Assembly (NCBI GenBank): GCA_030616535.1
Contig: JAUWXE010000040.1
Span: forward strand, 1 to 8,920
Reading direction: 5' to 3'
Origin: Candidatus Aerophobota bacterium
GTDB lineage: Bacteria; Aerophobota; Aerophobia; Aerophobales; AE-B3A
Length of the DNA stretch: 8,920 bases
The translations under genes were made by a program, and so were the position numbers. The notes beneath the pieces were generated by a model, which saw only the letters and a list, made by a program, of their open reading frames with translations, had not been told where the DNA came from and did not search any database. Positions 1-6,728 of the stretch are shown here, one piece after another (position 1 is the stretch's first letter; each line of letters begins with the position of its first letter).

Positions 1-257
1 GAACCTTTCGAAAATTCAGTTAAATACTGGAAAGATAAAAAAGGGCTGCTTCATGTACCCAAGAGAAAGTTAAAAAATATCCTCCACCGAAATGTAATTT
101 CCCCAGAGCATACCTCGGCAGTTTAGATGAGTTTAAAGAGCAAGGGAAGCTCAGGGAAGCAGTCTTTTTGGTTTGATCCTACCCCAGACTGAATAGGCTC
201 GGAAACCCTCGGCGTAAGGAACTCCGCATTGTAGTCCCCGGAAAGAGGCAACCTTCC

Positions 258-1178
258 TTATCTTATACTCACCTCGCAGTTATCGGCAACTCCTCCTAAA
301 AGCGTGTAGGTAGTAGGAACAGTTTGAAGGATAGATCCAGGAACAAGAGTATTTACCGGGCCATAGGCGACAAGCCTGACTATAAATCTCTGCCAGGAAA
401 CCCCGCCTCCTAGATAACCATCAAGCCAAAAACTTCTCATCCTTGCCCCCACGATTTGGCAAGGCCCTATGGTGGCCGCTTTAGGAGGAACAGAAGACCA
501 GTCCCCACTAAATGAGTGAAGAGCATTTTGCATAATGGTCATAGGATGAAGTTCTACTATACGAGGATTTGCTTTTTTATATGTTTCAATATCTTCCCCA
601 AATTCCGCTCCCAGGTGAGCTTCCCAGAAGGCAATGTGTCCGCACCAACCAATTCCTCCGTAGCATACATCTATCTCGCCAGCGTCTTCTATCATTTTAG
701 CGTAATGATTTATATTTTTGTGAGAAGGAAAATGGACTTGCTCCGGGGCAGGTCTTAGATCCTTGTCTATGAGAGAGAAGAAGTTCTCCTGCATCGACTT
801 TTTGAAAGAACCAGGCCAGCTCTCGGGAGCAGTTTCTCCCTCCTCGTTGGCATACTCATCCATGTTAAAGGTATGAACGTGCCTGCAGGAAACTCCTAAT
901 TCATTAATAAGATGACTAGCTATCCTGTATTGAGGAATTGGTCCTGCCGGAAGAATCAAAACCAGTTTTTTGCCTTCCTCAAGAGACTGTCTTATTCTGG
1001 TAACTATATCCAGGGCAAATTCAAAGTAAAACTCATCGGTATCCTCAATTACTCTGATTTTAAACTGCACTTCAGGATGTTTACAGATATCCTGTCTCTT
1101 AATTGCTCTTACCTTTTCACAGACTTTCTTATCCCGATAGGGAATGAACTTAGCTAGATCAAAGGTGAACTCTCTCAT
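258..1178 (-). CDS. Divergent glucosamine-6-phosphate isomerase/deaminase-family protein (NagB-like)
   Basis: This 306-residue protein belongs to the NagB sugar-phosphate isomerase fold. NagB converts glucosamine-6-phosphate to fructose-6-phosphate and ammonia in the cytoplasm. Family marks visible here are a phosphate-loop-like LPAGPIP (76-82), TFNMDEY (103-109, matching the Asp72/Glu73 region of E. coli NagB), GGIGWCGHIAFWE (174-186) and a C-terminal PGSILQ stretch (280-285). In the third motif His181 and Glu186 match His143 and Glu148, but the position of the catalytic Asp141 is Cys179. The region of E. coli Lys208 reads WQRF (262-265), so that lysine also seems lost. It is about 40 residues longer than E. 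coli NagB, mostly at the N-terminus. The start follows an excellent AAGGAGG five bases upstream. The gene is divergent from accD and has no visible partner. The family assignment is firm, but the reaction and substrate are uncertain; a related sugar-phosphate or a non-deaminating role is possible. Confidence 0.8.
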   Translation of the reverse strand: MREFTFDLAKFIPYRDKKVCEKVRAIKRQDICKHPEVQFKIRVIEDTDEFYFEFALDIVTRIRQSLEEGKKLVLILPAGPIPQYRIASHLINELGVSCRHVHTFNMDEYANEEGETAPESWPGSFKKSMQENFFSLIDKDLRPAPEQVHFPSHKNINHYAKMIEDAGEIDVCYGGIGWCGHIAFWEAHLGAEFGEDIETYKKANPRIVELHPMTIMQNALHSFSGDWSSVPPKAATIGPCQIVGARMRSFWLDGYLGGGVSWQRFIVRLVAYGPVNTLVPGSILQTVPTTYTLLGGVADNCEVSIR

Positions 1179-1212
1179 TTCCTCCTCCTTATTATATTCG
1201 CCTTTTCCCTAT

Positions 1213-1240
1213 ATTATCTACTTATCTTAAGCTTTTTTAA
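1213..1240 (-). promoter_or_regulatory. Candidate weak promoter of the NagB-like gene
   Basis: Read on the minus strand, TTAAAA (1235-1240) and GATAAT (1213-1218) are separated by 16 bases, and transcription would begin near 1206. The -10 matches consensus at five of six positions but the -35 only at four. A perfect TATAAT (1191-1196) lies nearer the gene. Using it would start the transcript inside the ribosome binding site, so I disfavour it. The region is AT-rich, so chance matches are likely. Confidence 0.25.
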
Positions 1241-1354
1241 GCTCTATTTTCTTTGATTTAAAGCCACCAGTGCTTATCTTATCATTGTCGGATACTTTGT
1301 CAAAGGGAGGTTGGCGAAGAAACAGAAATGTCAGGACAGCTTTAATTCGTAGTT

Positions 1355-1382
1355 TTGACATTTTTGTCTGGCGTGGTATTAT
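1355..1382 (+). promoter_or_regulatory. Strong sigma-70-type promoter of accD
   Basis: A perfect -35 TTGACA (1355-1360) is followed after 16 bases by TATTAT (1377-1382). The -10 matches consensus at five of six positions and is preceded by TGG, giving an extended -10. Transcription would start near 1389. It is the only near-consensus promoter seen between the divergent genes and points straight at accD. The predicted start lies only about 7 bases before the GTG at 1396, which leaves that codon without a usable ribosome binding site. Confidence 0.75.
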
Positions 1383-1397
1383 AACTTGAGGTTTTGT

Positions 1398-1401
1398 GGA
1401 G
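1398..1401 (+). promoter_or_regulatory. Ribosome binding site selecting the accD start at 1411
   Basis: GGAG lies nine bases before the ATG at 1411. With transcription starting near 1389 it gives a leader of about 22 bases. The competing GTG at 1396 has only a GAGG at 1388-1391, which would fall at or before the transcript's first base. Confidence 0.6.
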
Positions 1402-1410
1402 ACAGCAAAA

Positions 1411-2247
1411 ATGGGCTGGTTTGAGAGAACCTATAACAGGATAAAAAGGGGAAAGAAGAAAATAGATATTCCTCATGGGCTCTGGACCAACTGCACCAAC
1501 TGCTCGGAAATCATTTACAACAAGAACCTGGAAGGTAACCTTAAGGTCTGTCCTAAATGCGGATTTCACTTCTATCTGGGAGCAAGGAAAAGGATCGAGA
1601 TTACCCTGGACAAAGATAGTTTCATCGAATACGATTCGAAGATAAATTCCGATAATCCGCTTAACTTTCCGGGGTATGAAGAGAAATTAAGTAAAAGTGA
1701 AAAAGCCACTGGCCTGGATGAGGCTGCTCTGATTGGAGAGGGGAAAATCGGAGGCAGACCCATAGCAGTAGGAGTTACTGATTTTGGCTTCATGGGAGGG
1801 AGCATGGGTTCAGTGGTTGGGGAAAGAATAACTCTCACCATAGAGAAGGCTATGGAAAAGAAATACCCCCTCCTAATTATCTCCGGATCTGGAGGTGGAG
1901 CTAGAATGCAAGAGGGAGTTATCTCTTTGATGCAAATGGCCAAGACCAGTGCCGCCATAGCTGAACTCAAAAGACTGGGACTGCTCTATATATCTTTGCT
2001 TACTCATCCAACCATGGGAGGGGTAATGGCAAGTTTTGCCAGTCGGGGAGATGTCGTCCTCGCCGAACCGGGGGCTCTTTTAGGATTTGCCGGGCCTCGG
2101 GTAATAAAGCAAACCATCAAACAGCAAATGCCCAAAGGTTTTCAGCAGTCCGAATCACTGCTCAAACACGGGATCATCGATTTAGTGGTGGAGAGAAGTA
2201 AAGTTAGATCTACCTTGATCAGAATTCTGGATCTGGTTCTTTCTTAA
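1411..2247 (+). CDS. accD: Acetyl-CoA carboxylase carboxyltransferase subunit beta
   Basis: AccD pairs with AccA to move the carboxyl group from carboxybiotin to acetyl-CoA, making malonyl-CoA for fatty-acid synthesis in the cytoplasm. From the ATG at 1411 it has 278 residues, close to the usual 280-305. An N-terminal zinc ribbon has Cys28, Cys31, Cys47 and Cys50 (CX2C-X15-CX2C). The crotonase-like domain follows, with MGSVVGE (132-138), GSGGGARMQEG (159-169), THPTMGGV (198-205) and AEPGALLGFAG (218-228). The protein then begins MGWFER, like the MSWIER of E. coli AccD. An alternative GTG at 1396 would add five residues, but it nearly coincides with the predicted transcription start. No accA is next to it; a ferredoxin gene follows after 53 bases. 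The identification is secure. Confidence 0.97.
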   Translation: MGWFERTYNRIKRGKKKIDIPHGLWTNCTNCSEIIYNKNLEGNLKVCPKCGFHFYLGARKRIEITLDKDSFIEYDSKINSDNPLNFPGYEEKLSKSEKATGLDEAALIGEGKIGGRPIAVGVTDFGFMGGSMGSVVGERITLTIEKAMEKKYPLLIISGSGGGARMQEGVISLMQMAKTSAAIAELKRLGLLYISLLTHPTMGGVMASFASRGDVVLAEPGALLGFAGPRVIKQTIKQQMPKGFQQSESLLKHGIIDLVVERSKVRSTLIRILDLVLS

Positions 2248-2300
2248 ATCTTACATGGACGGGAGGAAACGACAAAAACTGACGCTCAAGGAGGTCAAAG

Positions 2301-2486
2301 ATGAAGAAACCGGTCATAGATGAGGAGCTGTGTACAGGATGCGAGATCTGTATTGATGAGTGTCCAAATAATGCTCTGGAGATGGTGAATGATGTTGCTA
2401 AATTAGTGAGACCGGAAGACTGTGATGGCAAAGGGGAGTGTGCAGAGGTTTGTCCTGCAGAGGCTATCACTATGGAAGAGGGGTAA
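2301..2486 (+). CDS. Small two-[4Fe-4S]-type ferredoxin with a variant second motif
   Basis: This 61-residue protein is a bacterial-type ferredoxin, a soluble low-potential electron carrier. The first motif is canonical: Cys11, Cys14, Cys17 and Cys21 followed by Pro (CX2CX2CX3CP). The second has only three cysteines, Cys41, Cys47 and Cys51-Pro, with Lys44 where the second cysteine is expected. One cluster should be a normal [4Fe-4S]. The other may be a [3Fe-4S], may use another ligand, or may be a known CX5CX3CP variant like the CDGLGxC motifs I recall from other ferredoxin-domain proteins. The start has a strong AAGGAGGT five bases upstream. It lies 53 bases after accD, probably in the same transcript, and before ispG. 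Plausible partners are IspG, which needs reductant, and the Rnf and CODH proteins encoded downstream; these partnerships are inferred from position only. Confidence 0.92.
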   Translation: MKKPVIDEELCTGCEICIDECPNNALEMVNDVAKLVRPEDCDGKGECAEVCPAEAITMEEG

Positions 2487-2493
2487 TCCAATA

Positions 2494-2541
2494 CAGGCCA
2501 GGCTGTCCATATTAAGTAAACTCCGAGCCTGGCCTGATTTT
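2494..2541 (+). terminator. Strong hairpin between the ferredoxin and ispG (terminator or attenuator)
   Basis: The arms CAGGCCAGGCT (2494-2504) and AGCCTGGCCTG (2526-2536) are perfectly complementary over 11 pairs, eight of them G-C, with a 21-base loop. The 3' arm is followed by ATTTTAT, a short and interrupted T run. Placement eight bases after the ferredoxin stop suggests a 3' end or a partial terminator that lowers ispG expression. The long loop and weak T run make full termination uncertain. An RNA processing or stability element is the alternative. Confidence 0.6.
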
Positions 2542-2575
2542 ATGTGAGAAGGACCAAAAGGATAAAGGAAATTTC

Positions 2576-2580
2576 GAGGA
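2576..2580 (+). promoter_or_regulatory. Ribosome binding site selecting the ispG start at 2589
   Basis: GAGGA lies eight bases before GTG 2589. The longer candidate start, GTG 2544, has no purine-rich site upstream; only the 3' arm of the hairpin ending at 2536 precedes it. Confidence 0.5.
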
Positions 2581-2588
2581 AAGGGGGA

Positions 2589-3692
2589 GTGAAAAGAAGG
2601 ATAAGTCTACCGGTAAAGGTTGGTAGGTTAAAGATTGGTGGTGGCAGCCCGGTGGTGGTGCAGGGAATGACCAAGACCAAAACCGAGGACGTTCCAGCAA
2701 CAGTTGCCGAGATCAAAAAGCTCACCCAGGCTGGAGCAAAGATAGTGAGGATAGCTCTTCCCAATATGGTAGCTGCCAAGGCCCTTTCTAAAATCAGGGC
2801 CGAGGTGGATACTCCTCTGGTAGCCGATGTTCATTTTAATCATAAACTTGCCCTAGAAGCTATAGACCGAGGGATAGATAAAGTGAGAGTCAATCCCGGA
2901 AATATGGGCAAAAAAGAAATACTAAAGATAGCAGAAAAGGCTAAGAAAAAGGGAATTCCCCTTAGGGTGGGGATAAACTCAGGATCTTTAGAAAGAGGAC
3001 TTCTAAAGGATCGTTTTTTTAGAGGAAAAGTAAAGGAGGGTGAGGAAGAAAGAGATCGGACCTTCCTAGCTGAGGCCATGGTAAAAAGTGCCTTGAATAG
3101 TGTAAAACTCTTAGAAAAAGTGGACTTTTCAGATATCGTTGTCTCTCTTAAAGCTAACGATGTCCTTACCACTATCCTTTCTTATCAGCTCATATCGGAT
3201 AAGATTCCTTACCCTCTTCATTTAGGCATAACTGCTCCCGGCCCCCCTCCTGAAGGCATTATAAAATCATCTATAGGCATAGGGGTTCTTCTTTTCCAAG
3301 GAATAGGGGATACCATCAGGGTTTCTTTAACTGCTGATCCAGTAGAGGAGGTCAAAATAGGATACCAGATCCTGAAATCTCTTGATTTGTTTAAAGAGGG
3401 TCCTGATTTAATTTCCTGTCCTAGCTGTGGGAGATGTCGGATAGACTTGGAATCAGTAGCAAAAGAGGTTCTCTCTGAAATAGAAGGAATCAAGATTCCT
3501 CTGAAAATAGCGGTGATGGGCTGTGAAGTTAATGGGCCAGGCGAGGCCAAGGAAGCCGATATTGGCATAGCCTGTACCAAAAGAGGAGGGACGCTTTTTA
3601 AAAAGGGAAAACGGCTGAGAAAGGTTAAGGAAAAAGATATAGTGAGAGTTTTGTTAGAAGAAGTCGAGAAAATGAGCCAGGAGGCTGATTAA
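2589..3692 (+). CDS. ispG: 4-hydroxy-3-methylbut-2-enyl diphosphate synthase (flavodoxin/ferredoxin dependent)
   Basis: IspG (GcpE) reductively opens methylerythritol cyclodiphosphate to HMBPP, the next-to-last step of the non-mevalonate isoprenoid pathway, using a [4Fe-4S] cluster and an external electron donor. From GTG 2589 it has 367 residues, close to E. coli's 372. The N-terminal TIM barrel is marked by GGGSPVVVQGMT and a DVHFNH stretch. The C-terminal cluster domain has Cys277, Cys280, Cys312 and Glu319 (CPSC and MGCEVNGPGE), matching E. coli Cys270, Cys273, Cys305 and Glu312 at a constant offset of seven. A GTG at 2544 would add 15 basic residues but lacks a ribosome binding site and sits against a strong hairpin. 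The ferredoxin gene upstream is a possible electron donor. The next gene, pyrG, begins 11 bases after the stop. Confidence 0.96.
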   Translation: MKRRISLPVKVGRLKIGGGSPVVVQGMTKTKTEDVPATVAEIKKLTQAGAKIVRIALPNMVAAKALSKIRAEVDTPLVADVHFNHKLALEAIDRGIDKVRVNPGNMGKKEILKIAEKAKKKGIPLRVGINSGSLERGLLKDRFFRGKVKEGEEERDRTFLAEAMVKSALNSVKLLEKVDFSDIVVSLKANDVLTTILSYQLISDKIPYPLHLGITAPGPPPEGIIKSSIGIGVLLFQGIGDTIRVSLTADPVEEVKIGYQILKSLDLFKEGPDLISCPSCGRCRIDLESVAKEVLSEIEGIKIPLKIAVMGCEVNGPGEAKEADIGIACTKRGGTLFKKGKRLRKVKEKDIVRVLLEEVEKMSQEAD

Positions 3693-3703
3693 TTGGGGTT
3701 AAG

Positions 3704-5293
3704 ATGACCAAGTTTATCTTTGTTACGGGAGGGGTTCTTTCTTCCCTGGGTAAGGGAATAGCCTCAGCTTCCATTGGGGCTCTTCTTAAATCACGGGGTT
3801 TGAAGGTAAGTATGCTTAAGTTTGATCCCTATATCAATGTAGATCCGGGAACAATGAATCCTTATCAACACGGAGAGGTGTTTGTCACCAGGGACGGAGC
3901 CGAGACCGATCTTGATTTGGGTCATTATGAGCGTTTCGTGGATATTGATTTATCATCTCATAACAATGTAACTACAGGTCAGATTTATAGTGCCGTAATT
4001 GAGAAGGAAAGACGGGGCGAATATCTGGGAGGGACCATCCAGGTGGTTCCTCATATCACTGATGAGATACAGGCGAGGGTAAAAAAGGTGGCAGAAAAAG
4101 ATAGGGCCGAAGTAGTCATCATTGAAATAGGAGGAACAGTGGGAGATATCGAATCCCTTCCCTTCCTGGAAGCAATAAGACAGTTTCGCCTCAAGATGGG
4201 TCGGGAAAATACCTTATTTATTCACTTAACTCTTCTTCCTTACGTCAAATCTTCGGCTGAACTTAAAACCAAACCAACTCAGCACAGTGTGGGTAGACTC
4301 CGGGAGATAGGAATTCAGCCAGATTTAATTCTCTGTAGAACCCAAATTCCCTTGACCTCCGAGGCAAGGGGGAAGATCTCTCTTTTCTGTAATGTAGAGC
4401 AAAAAGATGTTATCCAGGCCATTGATGTAGATAATATCTACGAGGTTCCTCTTCGCTTCGACACTGAAGGATTGACCGACAGCATTCTGCAAAAATTGGG
4501 CCTTTCTCTCCCTAAAAGGAATCTGGATAGCTGGCGAAAATGGGTGGAAAAGGTTAATAATCCTCACCAAGAAATAAGGATTGCTGTGGTAGGTAAGTAT
4601 GTAAGAATGAAAGATGCCTATAAAAGTATAAATGAGGCTTTTACTCATGCCGAGGCTGCCAATGAGGTAAGGGTTAAGGTGTTATGGCTAGAAGCGGAGG
4701 AGCTCGAGGAGGATCCACCAAAATATCTTTCCTCGGTGAAAGGGATTCTGGTTCCCGGTGGATTTGGTCCCCGAGGGATGGAAGGAAAAATAAGGGCCAT
4801 CCAGTATGCTCGAAAAGAGAAAATTCCCTTTCTAGGAATTTGTCTGGGAATGCAATGTGCCACCATTGAGTTTGCTCGAAATGTCGCCGGGTTGAAAGGC
4901 GCTAACTCAACAGAGTTTGACCCCGATACCCCTCACGCTGTAATAGACCTTTTACCAGAACAAAGGAGTATAAGGGATAAGGGGGGAACCATGAGATTGG
5001 GTGCTTATCCCTGCCGATTGGACTCAGGTAGTTTCAGTTCCCAGGCTTACGGAAAGACCTTAGTTTACGAGCGTCACCGTCATCGGTATGAGTTTAACAA
5101 TGAGTATCGTCGGCTCTTTGGGCAGAGGGGATTAAGAGTAGCGGGAGTCTTTCCCCGGAAAGACCTGGTAGAAATCGTTGAAATTTCTGATCATCCCTGG
5201 TTCGTGGCGGTTCAGTTTCACCCTGAATTTCAGTCCCGCCCCCAATCTCCCCATCCCTTGTTCAGAGACTTTATCAAAGCAGCTATGAAATGA
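3704..5293 (+). CDS. pyrG: CTP synthase (glutamine-hydrolysing)
   Basis: PyrG makes CTP from UTP, ATP and glutamine, the last step of pyrimidine nucleotide synthesis in the cytoplasm. It has 529 residues against 545 in E. coli. The N-terminal synthetase domain starts with the ATP loop in GGVLSSLGKGI (9-19), followed by TRDGAETDLDLGHYERF (62-78), IEIGGTVGDIES and KTKPTQHSVGRLREIGIQPD. The C-terminal class I glutamine amidotransferase domain has the nucleophile Cys380 in GICLGMQ and the His506/Glu508 pair in QFHPEF, so all catalytic residues are present. The ribosome binding site is weak (GGGG, five bases before the ATG), so expression probably relies on readthrough from ispG, which ends 11 bases earlier. 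Its stop codon overlaps the rnfA start in ATGA. Nothing suggests degeneration. Confidence 0.98.
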   Translation: MTKFIFVTGGVLSSLGKGIASASIGALLKSRGLKVSMLKFDPYINVDPGTMNPYQHGEVFVTRDGAETDLDLGHYERFVDIDLSSHNNVTTGQIYSAVIEKERRGEYLGGTIQVVPHITDEIQARVKKVAEKDRAEVVIIEIGGTVGDIESLPFLEAIRQFRLKMGRENTLFIHLTLLPYVKSSAELKTKPTQHSVGRLREIGIQPDLILCRTQIPLTSEARGKISLFCNVEQKDVIQAIDVDNIYEVPLRFDTEGLTDSILQKLGLSLPKRNLDSWRKWVEKVNNPHQEIRIAVVGKYVRMKDAYKSINEAFTHAEAANEVRVKVLWLEAEELEEDPPKYLSSVKGILVPGGFGPRGMEGKIRAIQYARKEKIPFLGICLGMQCATIEFARNVAGLKGANSTEFDPDTPHAVIDLLPEQRSIRDKGGTMRLGAYPCRLDSGSFSSQAYGKTLVYERHRHRYEFNNEYRRLFGQRGLRVAGVFPRKDLVEIVEISDHPWFVAVQFHPEFQSRPQSPHPLFRDFIKAAMK

Positions 5294-5868
5294 AGTTTAT
5301 TTTGCTTTTCCTTAGTGCAGCTTTAGTTAATAACTTCGTCTTAAGATACTTTTTAGGCATCTGTCCTTTTTTGGGAGTAACGGGAAGAATAGAATCTGCG
5401 GTGGCTATGGGCTTTGCAACTACCTTTGTTATGACCTTGACCGCTACCATTATCTGGCTGGTGAACCACTTTATTTTAGTTCAATTCCATCTTCCTTTCT
5501 TACAATATGTTACGGCTATTCTGGTTATTGCCTCACTGGTGCAGCTAATAGAGATGTTTATTCGTAAAGTAAGCCCTGGTCTTTACCGGGCTTTAGGGAT
5601 ATACTTACCCCTTATTACTACCAATTGCGCCATATTTTTTGTGGCTCTTTTTATTCCCTTAAGAAATTATGACTTTGTTGAGAGCATCGTTTTTGGCTTT
5701 GGGGCCGGATTAGGATTCACTCTGGTTATGTGGATGATGGCCGGAATTAGAGAACAGTTGGACTTTGCTGAGGTTCCTGAACCTCTCCAAGGAGCTGCCA
5801 TTACCTTGATTACGGCTGGCCTACTGGCTCTGGCTTTTATGGGGTTCACCGGCCTCATCGGCAGCTAG
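5290..5868 (+). CDS. rnfA: Rnf complex membrane subunit A
   Basis: RnfA is an integral membrane subunit of the ferredoxin:NAD+ oxidoreductase (Rnf), which couples electron transfer to Na+ or H+ translocation. The 192 residues match the usual length of about 193 and are strongly hydrophobic, with about six membrane segments. Diagnostic stretches are LVNNFVLRYFLGICPFLGV near the N-terminus, ATTFVMTL, LGIYLPLITTNCA and a C-terminal ALITAGL-like run ending LAFMGFTGL. Cys25 and Cys113 match the RnfA cysteines that help hold a membrane-embedded iron-sulfur cluster shared with RnfE. The NNFVL and CPFLGV signature separates it from the paralogue RnfE. It starts inside the pyrG stop (ATGA) with no clear ribosome binding site, so translation is probably coupled. 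rnfB follows after 16 bases; rnfC, D, G and E are not in this window. Confidence 0.95.
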   Translation: MKFILLFLSAALVNNFVLRYFLGICPFLGVTGRIESAVAMGFATTFVMTLTATIIWLVNHFILVQFHLPFLQYVTAILVIASLVQLIEMFIRKVSPGLYRALGIYLPLITTNCAIFFVALFIPLRNYDFVESIVFGFGAGLGFTLVMWMMAGIREQLDFAEVPEPLQGAAITLITAGLLALAFMGFTGLIGS

Positions 5869-5884
5869 CTAAAAAAGGGAAAAA

Positions 5885-6688
5885 ATGAATTTGATCTTGA
5901 TTTCTACATTAACTATGGGAGGACTGGCCGCGGTCTTTGCTCTATTTTTGTCTATCGCTAACAAAAAATTCAAAGTGGAAGAAGACCCCCGGGTGGAGCA
6001 AATTCTAGGGTACCTGCCCGGTATTAATTGCGGTGCTTGTGGATATGCTAGTTGCCGCAGTCTGGCAGAGGCGACCGTTAAGGAAGAGGTTTTAGCTAGC
6101 GCCTGTATTGTAAGTGGAAATGATACAGTTCAGAAAATAGCTGCTTTAATGGGAGTACAGGCAGGGTCTACTCAGCGTAAGCTGGCTTTCCTTCACTGCG
6201 GAGCTTTGCAGTCACAGAGGCGAAAAAAAGCAGAATACGAAGGTGTAAAAACTTGCCAGGCAGCCAATTTACTGATGGGAGGAGACCTAGCCTGTAGTTA
6301 TGGCTGCTTGGGGTACAGTGATTGCCAGGCTTCCTGCCCATTTGATGCCATTAGCGTGAATGGAGGTCTACCCCGCATTGACGCTGCTAAATGTACTGGA
6401 TGTGGAAATTGCGTCAAGGCGTGTCCCAGAAATCTATTCACTCTTGAGGTTTTAGATGAAGAGCCAGATTACCGGGTTGTCTGTTCTTCTTTAGATAAGG
6501 GGAAAAAGGCCAGGAAGGTTTGTAAAAAGGCTTGTATAGCGTGCGGTATATGCGTCAAGGTTTGCCCCTTTGATGCTTGTGAGCTAGAGGATAATCTGGC
6601 CGTCATCGATGAGAGGAATTGTCAAAGGTGTGGGGTATGTGCCCAAAGATGTCCCACCGGAGCAATATCCCTGAATTCGCTTTGCTGA
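5885..6688 (+). CDS. rnfB: Rnf complex iron-sulfur subunit B
   Basis: RnfB is the subunit that takes electrons from reduced ferredoxin and passes them into the Rnf complex. One N-terminal membrane helix (about 2-24) anchors a 267-residue protein whose remainder is cytoplasmic. The four-cysteine FeS domain has Cys49, Cys52, Cys57 and Cys74. It is followed by the RnfB-typical CSYGCLGYSDCQASCP (137-152) and three ferredoxin motifs: Cys170-173-176-180, Cys217-220-223-227 and Cys246-249-252-256, each ending in CP. Length and motif order resemble clostridial and acetogen RnfB proteins, which carry more clusters than the proteobacterial form. The ribosome binding site is a modest AAAGGG five bases before the ATG. 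It is last in the accD-to-rnfB series and is followed by a weak terminator-like hairpin. Confidence 0.96.
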   Translation: MNLILISTLTMGGLAAVFALFLSIANKKFKVEEDPRVEQILGYLPGINCGACGYASCRSLAEATVKEEVLASACIVSGNDTVQKIAALMGVQAGSTQRKLAFLHCGALQSQRRKKAEYEGVKTCQAANLLMGGDLACSYGCLGYSDCQASCPFDAISVNGGLPRIDAAKCTGCGNCVKACPRNLFTLEVLDEEPDYRVVCSSLDKGKKARKVCKKACIACGICVKVCPFDACELEDNLAVIDERNCQRCGVCAQRCPTGAISLNSLC

Positions 6689-6696
6689 TTTATGGG

Positions 6697-6719
6697 AAGC
6701 CAGGGCTTGAAGTTTTTTT
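6697..6719 (+). terminator. Weak intrinsic terminator after rnfB
   Basis: Eight bases after the rnfB stop, AAGC (6697-6700) and GCTT (6705-6708) can pair around a CAGG loop. After GAAG comes a run of seven T (6713-6719). The T run is good but the stem is only four pairs and sits four bases away from it, so termination would be partial. Its position just before a promoter supports a transcript boundary. Confidence 0.4.
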
Positions 6720-6728
6720 ATTTGACTT

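Noticed and set aside
160..200. A GGTTTGATCC stretch resembling a tRNA T-arm.
   Set aside because: No pairing stem flanks it and no acceptor, anticodon or D arm can be formed nearby.
1..257. Possible tail of a gene or decayed gene at the left edge: the first frame is open from 1 to a TAG at 124-126, and the third frame from 39 to 299 has only one stop (TGA at 174-176).
   Set aside because: Neither frame has a convincing start with a ribosome binding site or any family motif I recognise. TGA is used as a real stop elsewhere in the window (pyrG, rnfB), and one open stretch of this length among six frames is expected by chance.
516..1157. Plus-strand open frames of about 80 residues opposite the NagB-like gene.
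   Set aside because: They lie wholly antisense to a gene with clear family motifs and a strong ribosome binding site, and their products show no recognisable features.
1230..1243. AGCTT-TTTT-AAGCT inverted repeat upstream of the NagB-like gene.
   Set aside because: Five AT-rich pairs around a T run in an AT-rich spacer are likely by chance and overlap the weak promoter candidate.
2255..2323. Small open frame of 22 codons beginning with ATG 2255 between accD and the ferredoxin.
   Set aside because: It has no ribosome binding site, runs out of frame into the ferredoxin gene and looks like chance.
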